This document shows, one piece after another, positions 24,901 to 36,900 of a stretch of DNA of 64,000 nt. Numbering within the stretch: position 1 is the stretch's first letter; each line of letters starts with the position of its first letter. The translations under genes were made by a program, and so were the position numbers. The stretch is from Arcuatula senhousia (Eukaryota > Mollusca > Bivalvia > Mytilida > Mytilidae). Below the pieces are notes generated by a model. That model searched no databases, was not told the DNA's origin, and saw only the letters and a program-made list of their open reading frames with translations. The stretch covers positions 46,426,106 through 46,490,105 of the forward strand of contig OZ020303.1 of the NCBI GenBank assembly GCA_963971305.1, given 5' to 3'.

Positions 24901-27900
24901 TCGATTTAGCTGTTTGGATAACCTTCTCCCAGAAAAGTTCAAAGGTGTCATCTGATCTCATACGAGCTATCGCAGTTACTGTTTTGAGTGCCATTACTTT
25001 TCCTTCGGCAGCTGACAAATCTTTCGACTGGAGTCCTGCACTAAGATTATTAGCATTTCTCAAAAGACATTCACCCAGACTAAGACCAAAGAAAAAATCA
25101 AAACGTTTCATGTGCACTTCAACACCTCTGATTCTTGCCTTCATTTCAGTGTCCTTTACTGTTTCTAATGATCATTCCCACAGTTGCATCAACGAAGTAA
25201 AGTTACTTATGATTGACATCATAGCATCCGCTTTTACCGTCCATCTTGTTGGACAAAGAGTACGTATTCCAGGGTATTCGTTCTCAGACTCAATTGTAGC
25301 TGATTTGCGAATTTTCTTGAGTTGAGTGTCTCGCTGTGGTGACTTTTTGACAAGTTTTGTTATTTCATGTACTGTATCTAGTGCATCACTCATCAGTTTG
25401 ATCTTTTTGATGCTATCCGAACATGCTAAATTCAGGCGATGGCCATGACAGTGGTTATACAATGCTTTAGGCTGTTGGTCTTTGATTAACTTTTGAACAC
25501 CACTTTTTGGTCCAGACATAGCACTAGCTCCATCGTATGTCTGGCCACGACACTGCGATAGGCTAATATTAAGTCTCAAAAGAACATCTTGGATTGAGTC
25601 AGCTATAGTTTTTGCACAAGTGTTGTTGATCTGGTACAGTCCCATAAAATCTTCATGGACAGCTAAGTGTTCATCTACCCATCTAATGCATATTACTAGC
25701 TGTTCTCTATTACTAACATCTGTTGTTTCATCGGCCATCAATGCATAATATAGAGAATTCCGTATATCATCAGAGATACCTCTAAGAAGGATTTGGGACA
25801 TTATATTCAGCAGTTCGTTTTGGATTTCCGCCGGGTGAAGTGTACTTATCACTTTTCCTCTGAAGCCATTCTTTGAATACTAGGTTGTCTTCACATCTTA
25901 AAATATTGAGTTGGTTAAAGTTAGAATCCAAACCATCGTTTGCTCCCCTCAATGGTAATCCCTGCCTGGTCAGAAATCGTAGATTAGACAATATAGACAT
26001 TAGACAGGATCTGTTTTTTTCTTTGACTTCACGAGAGTGTTCTACAATAGCAAGCCCAACGTCTCTGTTTGATTTATTTAGATTTAGTCTTTCTATGGCT
26101 TCCTTGTGACACTTAGACCTCTCATGCTTTTCAAAACCTCTTAAAACATATTTTATTCATGGAATACGGGATACTTGACGCAAAACTTATTGGGATAGGG
26201 ATTGGGATTTAAATCCATTTTATTTACAGGGCCTGGGTATGGGATATTGGAAAACACATTTTTTCGGGACGGGATAATTGACCAATTTACGGGGATATGA
26301 GATTGGTATGCCGCCCCCCCCTAAACAAGCCGTTACATCATCTGATCATGTAAACTTTTATTTTTAACTTGCATAAAAATTACCCGTAATTGCTAGAGAT
26401 ATGGCATTGTATAAACAATTGCCGTTCCCGGTGGTCTATACTGCAGTCAAGTTACCAACATCTATATCTTCTGGAACAAGAACTTGTGAAAGCTCGTCAA
26501 CTGTGAAAGTACTTAAGGGCGACATTCTGATCTGACAGAAAAGTCATATGCAAAATCTAAAGTTTGAACATCCTCTCGTTTGTTATGGTCAATTGCATGT
26601 TTCAATTTGCAAAAATCCTCCATCGACATGCTTATATTTAGCATTTTGGAAAAACCATTCAGTGTCATGCTATCTCTTGAGGACGATGCACTATGATAAC
26701 GGAGGGTTGGGAAGACCTTTTCCGGGATGCCGGGATTGGCCTTATTATTCAACGGGAAATCGGGAAAAGCGAGTAGCGGGACACGGGAATTTGCATTTTA
26801 TTTTTCGGGATGCGGGATCTGTAGTTTTTATTATCCGGGAAAACGGGATTGTAAAATTATTTTTACAGGAATTCGGGACGGGACCCCCTCCTCCCCTCCC
26901 CCATAACGCATCATTGCGTTTAAAAGATAGAGATTCAATTTCACCTGATGATGAAAATGCACCAACTGAACCTGATTTGAAGGCATTAAACATGTTAAAG
27001 TACACAACATCTGGAAATAATTTCTAAATATTTGAGATGAGAGGAGAGTCAAAATACACCAATAAAATAGAAAAAGATGAACAATTTTTTTTTATTTATG
27101 AAAATTATTGGTACGGCATGCCGTACCTGCAAAAATTATTGGTACGGCGCAAGCCGTACCTGCCGTACCGGTTGCTACGCCCCTGCAATAGTAAGAAATT
27201 GGTAGGATAGAATTTTTTAAAAGTATCTATGAGCATTTGTTTGATAAATAATATAAAAAGAATAGGTCACCCTGCTTAATTTTTGTAGAAAATTGATTAA
27301 AAACAGTTCAAATTTGGCTATTTTTATATAGATTATATAGGGGAAAATGGTTAAAAAAAAAATTTTTCAAATTTCACGGTACAGAATTTTGTTATATTTT
27401 GTCAAAACATCAATTTTTGTTAGTTCTGTGAAAATAAGGTATAAAATCATGGGGTCACCATTATTTTTCTGAAAATTAATTGGAAAAAACTGAATTTTAC
27501 CTACACATTTCATACAAATTATTTCCCTTGAAAAAAGTATGGGAAATGTTATAAAATGAATACAACAGTTAGGTTCTGTTTCAAACTTATTTTTTCGCGA
27601 ATAATTATTATACCAACACTCTTCATACAGTTAAATAGCAATGTTTTTGCCTTTGCTTAAATTTGGTAACATGCTCAGAAAAGATGCTCATGGTTATACC
27701 ACTGTACTACCTTAATAAGCAGGTTTTTTATTATTTTTTTTTTGGCACAAAATTGGCCTGCTCTGACTGTTCTCCTTTTAACCTGAACTTATGATTGAGC
27801 CACTCCCTTTTCTGAATCATCTTAGTTTTCATTGTTATAACAGTTTATTCAACAAAATGTTCTCTTTCAGATCCTAGCCATGGCTTCTACATGTAGTGTA

Positions 27901-30900
27901 TGTTCAAAAGGAAAGAAAACATCAGCACCATCTGTATGGTGTCCTGACTGTCATGACTTGCTATGTGGACCCTGTACTGAACATCATAAACGTCAGAAAG
28001 ACACAAGAAATCACAGCACCGTACCATACGAAGATTACCAAAAGTTACCGCCATTTATATTGAAGATAAAGCCATACTGCACAAAGCACAAAGAGAGATA
28101 TACCGAGTTTTGTAGGATCCATGATACTCCGATATGTATCAAATGTCGAAAAAAGCACCACCAGAAATGTAAAGATATTCCAAAAATTGAGGATATCGTA
28201 CACAAGGTTAAAGATTCTGTGTTATTTGAAGATACAATGTTAGAGATGGAAACCAAATGTGGAATTTTGAAACAGATTGCCGATGATATGAACAAAAATC
28301 TAAATCAATTAAACATTTCACACAAGAAAATGAAAGCAGGTTTTGAGGAAAAAATTGACAATTTGATAAAACACTTAACAATCTTGAAACACAAAACACT
28401 TTCTGAAATAGATACTGTGTATAATAAACTGGACAATGACAGTTCCACCACAATTAAAACAGTTCAATCCAAGGAGGAAGAACTTCATGCCATATATCCC
28501 TTGTCAAAATGAAATCCATTTAAACCCCATTGAAACATAATTTAATTTCTGGCCATTCATTCCCCATTCCTTTAATAACAATAAAAAATGTTTAGAATTA
28601 TGAGTGCATTTTGTATTCCATTTATTGCCCATTTATATTTAAACCCCATTTAAATTACATTGAAAACACATTGAAACCACATTGTTTTTCACGAAATATG
28701 TAAATTAGCTGGACCATTTACATGATGTCATGAAATAAATGGTGTTTAAATGAATTATAAATATACCATTATTTAACCATTAATTCACATTTAAAGTACC
28801 TTCATAAAATAAATCATGCATTTCTACACATGAAATATGCATGTTAGTTATGAACAGGAAAGCTGATTTTTTAAAGGGCAAATTTTAAGTCCATATATAC
28901 TACATGCGAATCTAATTTTCTATATGCAAATAAATGTATACTTTTCCTGTATTTTATACATGTAGCACTAACATACATGTTTTGTTGCTTATACTATATA
29001 CTTGACAACACCACAAAAGCCTTAAAGTATTTAAGTTTTAAATAGCAATTGATCAGGGTTTTTTAATGCATGTACATGTATTTCATCTTAAAATTATTAA
29101 TGACATGTTGCCAGGTACATAATGAGAAGAAATTAACATTATCAATTATTAGTCTTACTAAAAAGTCTTAGATATTATATACATAATTTGTTTTAATAAA
29201 ATGATAAATGTAAGCTTTAGCTTCACAAATTAAGATAAAATAGTTTCTACTTACTTAGTTTGAAACAAAACAAAATTGAATCCTCAACAAATAAGGTGTA
29301 TATATTTCCAGATTGTTTTATGAAGCTGCATTGTTTTAAACAACATGTAACTACACATCTTTATTCTTCAAAGTTTACATTTGAATTGAAAGTTGGAGCC
29401 AAATATTTCAGAATTAGAGGTCTTGTGATTGGAAGATTTTTATGAAAGCTTCAATTTCATTGGAGGATTGTTAGAACACTGCAGGAAAACATTTTTTGAT
29501 AAATGGACAAAAAATAAAGTTAAATGATTCTATAAGTCAGCTCAATAGTAATTTATCCATTTTATTTCTTCTGAAAAGCAATGGTTGAAAAATGGAAAAA
29601 TTCTCTCACATAGCCAATAAGAAAGACATTCAAATTCCATTTCTTTTAAAAATGCAAAATAAATTGCTGCAAATTTCCAATTTTTTAACCATTTAAAAAA
29701 AAATTGAAAATCAATGGTCACTTTTTAAATTGTTCTGTGAGATAATAGAAAATTAAAATGGAGAAAAAATTGGGTTTTAATGAAAAATTGAATAAAAATG
29801 CAAAGTAAATGGGATTTCAATGCTTTAAAACCATTTTATTTTGCTAAGGGATATACTTAATCAGAAGGGAGAGATCCTGAAGTATGCATCCAATTACCAG
29901 ACTTTGATAGGAATAAAAGAAATGGAGACCATTGTTAATGAAATGGACATTTATCTTAATGAACTCTCAAATGGTGAAAAACTTCTGAAGTATGACCTGA
30001 AATTCCTAGTCAATGAGACCACTGAAGACATTATAAATGGTATCCAGTCCCTGGGAGATATTCAAGTCAGCAAGAGTCCTTCGGCCTTATCTATACTAAA
30101 CACTGGAGCCAGATATCTAGAGGCTGTGAAAGTGGTACAGACATCAGCACCTGTACAGCTCCAGCTACAACAGACCATTCACCTGGATGATAACCATTAC
30201 TATGGCTGCTGTACCTTACCTAATGGAATGGTGGTGATTGCTGATCATGGTGACTTTAGTTATAATGATTGTAAGGTAATAATACACACCTCTGATGGAT
30301 CACTCAGATCCACCATCAAGTTTGGTAAGAGTGAGGGAGTACATGATGTGACACCAGTAGATGATCATCACATTGCTGTGTCACATCCTTGGTCTGGCAC
30401 TATCTCCATCATAGATGTAGATAGTGACAAGGTGGTGAAACAGTTAAAGGTTGGAGAGACAGTGGCAGGGTTGTGTTGTAGAGGTAGAGAGTTAGTGTGT
30501 TGTGTGGCAGGTAAAGGTCTAGTCAGAGTGAACACTGGCAGTGGGAAGGTAGAGATTGTGATGAAGGATGAGAGTGTTGATTATGATTCATATGTAGAGG
30601 TAAGTAGCAGTCTCATATGTTACACATGTCCTTATCCTACAAACACAGTAACTGTACTAGATACTCAGTTCAATGTTATTTTTAAATACAAAGATGAGGC
30701 TGTACTTAGGGATCTCATGGGTGTGACAATAGATGACCATAGTAATATCTATGTCACAGGGTGGAGTTCTCAAAATCTGGTACTCCTGTCCCCTGATGGT
30801 AAGACATGTCATCAGTTACTGGGTGAGGATGATGATCTGGCCTATCCTACTGCTGTACACTATGACAGTAATACTAAAAAACTGATGGTGGTTAATAGGT

Positions 30901-33900
30901 TTGGACCTGCCTTTATTTACTCTGTATGGTAAGTATGAGGTTATCAACAATGCGAGTGTGGGAGTGTCTGAGAGGGATACAGGTTATAGTGACAAATCAG
31001 GCAAACAGCAGTTCGTGGTGATAGGCATAGAGATGTTTTTTTTGGTTCTGTATAATGGAGTTTTGTGTTATTAGCTCTGTATGATTCTGATATAAGCAAG
31101 TGTGTGGTTAAGGGATGGATTAGAGTAACAGTTAGTGACTTGTTTGAAACAATAGACAAGTTTTTTTTAGCTCTGAATGATTTTGATGTGAATGTGTGAA
31201 TGTGCACGTGGTTTAGGGGATGAATTAAATCAAGATATCATTGATGGTTTTCAAAAAATGAAAAATGTGAGAAAAGTTCTTTTGCTTAAGAAATTTTATT
31301 CTGGAATGGTATCTTCAATTTGTAATCTTTGTAGCACCTGTGTATTTAACTAAGGCCATACACTTGTATTTGTTTTAGATATGTAACCCATACTTTCTCT
31401 GTAGGATATAAAAGATTTTGTGCAATTATGTACTAAGAATTCTGAAAACCAAGCTGAAAAAGTTTTCAATTTTTCTCACCAAAATATTTTTTGTTTGGGA
31501 TAATGAGGTATGGTGAAGAGAATCTAGAAATATAGTTTAATTGGCCTATCATTAATTGTAATTGTGTATATACATGTAGTAATTTTCTTGAAATGTGTAG
31601 AAATTTTGAACAGATATATTTGGAGGAGTTTATCATCTTAGTGTATTACGAGGCTATATGGGTAGTTAACATATGGAATTTTTTTATGCTGCATGATTTT
31701 GCAGTTAAGAGAAACTGATGAAAAAAGTTCAATGACCAATTTCTTCTATTGTCTCTTTCTTTTTTCAAAATTCACTAGCTGTGTCCAATATCAATATGAA
31801 GACCAAAGGTTCGACATGTATTTGTTTCTTTAAATATGACCTTAAAAGTTTGGTGGGAACCCCGACTCCTCTAGACTTTACTTAAAGTTATCATTGTAGT
31901 GTTTTGAGTTTTATAAACAAGAATTTCTGGAATTTTATGCAGAGGTGTATATCTTCAAAGTTAATCATGCAGGTTCCATTGATTTTATATACTGTAAAAG
32001 GGTATAATTTCGTGTGGTTTAAATTTCGCGTTTTCAGTACCAAAATGCATTCACAAGGTTTTAATTTTGCGTTTTATTAGATCATGGAATATTGGGCCCT
32101 TCTGAATGTAATTTACACGAGGGGATATTTTCACGAATTTGTTATGATCGCGATATTAGCAAAAATAAAACCCTCGCGATAATTTCCCCTTTTACAGTAT
32201 ATACTTTTATTGTGCAACATTGCCCTTGATACCTGCTGAATATATTTGTATGTACAAACAGTTATTGTATTTTTGTTTTAAGGAAATTCAGGCATAATCT
32301 AAGACTCAAGTTCTTGTTTTGGAATCCTTTTATTAATTTGTACATTTGTTTCATCTGTTACCGTATGTTGCTTTGTTTGTAAAATGTAAAATACAAATTT
32401 TAATCAAATATAATTTTGGTTTATAAAATATATTTTTTCTAGTATTAAATGTATTTCATTAAATTACAGAGTTAAACTTTATGTTAGACTCTTCCAAGAT
32501 TTAAGATTTTAGAATTCTTGAAATTTTCGAGGTTTTTATAAGATTAGTACTAAAATGTCCAGAAAGATCACAACAAAACTACTGATCAAGGAACAAAATA
32601 TCCTAGTACTAATGCAGACAGCATACCAGAAAAATATAAACCACAATGGTCCTGACTTAGTTCAGACATCTAAAAAGAAATGGTTGGGTTGAAACTATTT
32701 TATGGCACCAACCCTCCCTCCCTCTTCCATTAAAATAGAAGCACAGAGGTACCAATTGGGCTTTCAAATGTTAAAAGTCTGACAGGGCAAAGATAAAACT
32801 AGTAAACACAAACAAGAAAAGCGGAAAGAAAAAGACAACATAAAAACATATAGAAACAACTGAAAAGCAATCAACAAGGTTGTAACAAGAGTGAACTCTT
32901 AAATTACTGAGGGATCTTAAGGTTAAATATACATAGTAACTCCAGTCACATCATACGAGAAATAATTGCAAAAGTGATCTGACACTTCAATGAAGATCTT
33001 AAGGTCAGTAGTAAAACCAATCACATCATATGAGAAATGATTGTGAAATGTGAAAGTGATCTGACAATCACAGAACAGCATACAGTAAATGAAAATCTTA
33101 GCTGAGTGCAACATGATTAAAAAATACAAGCATAGATTTGCACAAAAATTCAAATGAACAAACAAATTAATGTGACAAGATGACACTGATGCCCCCCTGG
33201 CAAATATAACAAGAGGCTCCCAGGAGCCTGAATCGCTCACCTGACATATGTGCCTGAAGTAAAGGTTATAAGGCAAAATCTATTTAACGTTGAAAGGGTC
33301 ATAAGATTAATAAGGGGGTCATCTGACAATATGGTGGATCTAAAGGTGCTGATCACTTTTGTTCTCAATCAAAATCTAAAAATCTGTCACCCTTTTTGAG
33401 TTATTTGCAAAAAAATGCAGTTTAACCTAATGTTCTATTTTTAGCCACAGCGGCCATGTTTTACAACCAATCAAAAATCCCTACAACAGTTCTATACACC
33501 TAATAATAATAAACAATAATACCAAGTTTGGTTCCATTTGGACTTAAAATGTCAGAGGAGTTAACATTTTCAATATAAGGAAATGCAGTTAAAATGCTCA
33601 ATTGTGACGTTCCAAGGGCAATAACTCCTAAAAGGAAAGGTCCTACAACGTTGACCCTGTTACATATTTTGTAGATCTTGATGTGCTTAACAATAAGCAA
33701 TTTAAATTTCTCAAATATCTAGTATAGTTTTCAAGATATTGAGCTAAACAGGTGCAAAATTTGCAAAAAATCCACAAAAAGGGCAATAACTCCTACATGG
33801 GTTGTTGGATTTTCTTCAAAATTTCAGAGCTGGTAGATCTTGAGGTGCTGATCACTTTTGTTCCCAATCAAAATTTTGAAATCTGTCACTGTTTTAGAGT

Positions 33901-36900
33901 TATTTGCAAAAAACTGCCATTTACCCCTATGTTCTATTTTTAGCCACAGCAGCCATGTTTTACGACCAATCAAAAATCCCCACATCAGTTCTATACACCT
34001 AATGCTAATAAACAACTATACCAAGTTTGGTTCCATTTGGACTTAAAGTGTCAGAGGAGTTAACGTTTTCAATGTAATGAGGAAATGCTGTTAAAATGCT
34101 AAATTTTGACGTTCTAAGGGCAATAACTCCTAAAAGGAAAGGTCCTACAACGTTGACCCTGTTACATATTTTGTAGATCTTGATGTGCTTAACAATATGC
34201 AATTTAAATTTCTCAAATATCTAGTATAGTTTTCAAGATATTGAGCTAAACAGGTGCAAAATTTGCAAAAAATCCACAAAAAGGGCAATAACTCCTACAT
34301 GGGTTGTTGGATTTTCTTCAAAATTTCAGAGCTGGTAGATCTTGAGGTGCTGATCACTTTTGTTCCCAATCAAAATTTTAAAATCTGTCACCGTTTTAGA
34401 GTTATTTGCAAAAAACTGCCATTTACCTCTATGTTATATTTTTAGCCACAGTGGCCATGTTTTAGGACCAATCAAAAATCCCCACAACAGTTCTATACAC
34501 CTAATTCTAATAAACAACTATACCAAGTTTGGTTCCATTTGGACTTAAAGTGTCAGAGGATTTAACGTTTTCAATGTAATGAGGAAATGCTGTTAAAATG
34601 CTAAATTTTGACGTTCTAAGGGCAATAACTCCTAAAAGGAAAGGTCCTACAACGTTGACCCTGTTACATATTTTGTAGATCTTGATGTGCTTAACAATAT
34701 GCAATTTAAATTTCTCAAATATCTAGTATAGTTTTCAAGATATTGAGCTAAACAGGTGCAAAATTTGCAAAAAATCCACAAAAAGGGCAATAACTCCTAC
34801 ATGGGTTGTTGGATTTTCTTCAAAATTTCAGAGCTGGTAGATCTTGAGGTGCTGATCACTTTTGTTCCCAATCAAAATTTTAAAATCTGTCACCGTTTTA
34901 GAGTTATTTGCAAAAAACTGCCATTTACCTCTATGTTATTTTTTTAGCCACAGTGGCCATGTTTTTGGACCAATCAAAAATCCCCACATCAGTTCTATAC
35001 ACCTAATGCTAATAAACAACTATACCAAGTTTGGTTCCTTTTGGACTTAAAGTGTCAGAGGAGTTAATGTTTTCAATGTAATGAGGAAATGCTGTTAAAA
35101 TGCTAAATTTTGACGTTCTAAGGGCAATAACTCCTAAAAGGAAAGGTCCTACAACGTTGACCCTGTTACATATTTTGTAGATCTTGATGTGTTTAACAAT
35201 ATGCAATTTAAATTTCTCAAATATCTAGTATAGTGTTCAAGATATTGAGCTAAGCAGGTGCAAAATTTGCAAAAAATCCACAAAAAGGGCAATAACTCCT
35301 ACATGGGTTGTTGGATTTTCTTCAAAATTTCAGAGCTGGTAGATCTTGAGGTGCTGATCACTTTTGTTCCCAATCAAAATTTTAAAATCTGTCACCGTTT
35401 TAGAGTTATTTGCAAAAAACTGCCATTTACCTCTATGTTATATTTTTAGCCACAGCGGCCATGTTTTAGGACCAATCAAAAATCCCCACATCAGTTCTAT
35501 ACACCTAATGCTAATAAACAACTATAATAAGTTTGGTTCCATTTGGACTTAATGTGTCAGAGGAGTTAATGTTTTCAATGTAATGAGGAAATGCTGTTAA
35601 AATGCTAAATTTTGACGTTCTAAGGGCAATAACTCCTAAAAGGAAAGGTCCTACAACGTTGACCCTGTTACATATTTTGTAGATCTTGATGTGCTTAATA
35701 ATAAGCAATTTAAATTTCTCAAATATCAAGTATAGTTTTCAAGATATTGAGCTAAACAGGTGCAAAATTTGCAAAAAATCCACAAAAAGGGCAATAACTC
35801 CTACATGGGTTGTTGGATTTTCTTCAAAATTTCAGAGCTGGTAGATCTTGAGGTGCTGATCACTTTTGTTCCCAATCAAAATTTTAAAATCTGTCACCGT
35901 TTTAGAGTTATTTGCAAAAAACTGCCATTTATCCCTATGTTCTATTTTTAGCCACAGCAGCCATGTTTTACAACCAATCAAAAATCTCCACAACAGTTCT
36001 ATACACCTAATAATAATAAACAACTATACCAAGTTTGGTTCCATTTGGACTTAAAGTGTCAGAGGAGTTAACGTTTTCAATGTAATGAGGAAATGCTGTT
36101 AAAATGCTAAATTTTGACGTTCTAAGGGCAATAACTCCTAAAAGGAAAGGTCCTACAACGTTGACCCTGTTACTTATTTTGTAGATCTTGATGTGCTTAA
36201 CAATATGCAATTTAAATTTCTCAAATATCTAGTATAGTTTTCAAGATATTGAGCTAAACAGGTGCAAAATTTGCAAAAAATCCACAAAAAGGACAATAAC
36301 TCCTACATGGGTTGTTGGATTTTCTTCAAAATTTCAGAGCTGGTAGATCTTGAGGTGCTGATCACTTTTGTTCCCAATCAAAATTTTGAAATCTGTCACT
36401 GTTTTAGAGTTATTTGCAAAAAACTGCCATTTACCCCTATGTTCTATTTTTAGCCACAGCAGCCATGTTTTACGACCAATCAAAAATCCCCACATCAGTT
36501 CTATACACCTAATTCTAATAAACAACTATACCAAGTTTGGTTCCATTTGGACTTAAAGTGTCAGAGGAGTTAACGTTTTCAATGTAATGAGGAAATGCTG
36601 TTAAAATGCTAAATTTTGACGTTCTAAAGGCAATAACTCCTAAAAGGAAAGGTCCTACAACGTTGACCCTGTTACATATTTTGTAGATCTTGATGTGCTT
36701 AACAATATGCAATTTAAATTTCTCAAATATCTAGTATAGTTTTCAAGATATTGAGCTAAACAGGTGCAAAATTTGCAAAAAATCCACAAAAAGGGCAATA
36801 ACTCCTACATGGGTTGTTGGATTTTCTTCAAAATTTCAGAGCTGGTAGATCTTGAGGTGCTGATCACTTTTGTTCCCAATCAAAATTTTAAAATCTGTCA

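Larger units (their letters stand above)
23798..27185 (-). mobile_element. hAT DNA transposon, 3388 bp, decayed
   Basis: Ends CAGAGGCGTAGCA and the complement of CAGGGGCGTAGCA are hAT-like terminal inverted repeats. CAATAG is duplicated at 23792-23797 and 27186-27191 (hAT elements usually duplicate 8). It contains the minus-strand transposase pseudogene at 24245-26158. Subterminal GGTACGG words occur at both ends. Confidence 0.85.
23781..27715. mobile_element. TTAA-flanked MITE (541 bp before interruption)
   Basis: TTAA plus GGTAGTACAATAG at the left and the complement of TTAAGGTAGTACAGTGGTA at the right. With the nested hAT element removed, the left end reads TTAAGGTAGTACAATAGTA, giving a 19-bp terminal repeat with two mismatches. 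A TTAA target and GG start suggest a Kolobok- or piggyBac-like origin. Confidence 0.75.

Noticed and set aside
26548..27027. A single 159-codon gene on the plus strand
   Set aside because: Its first two-thirds run through the antisense of the OTU-like fragment and the GGGAT-rich block. Only the tail looks coding.
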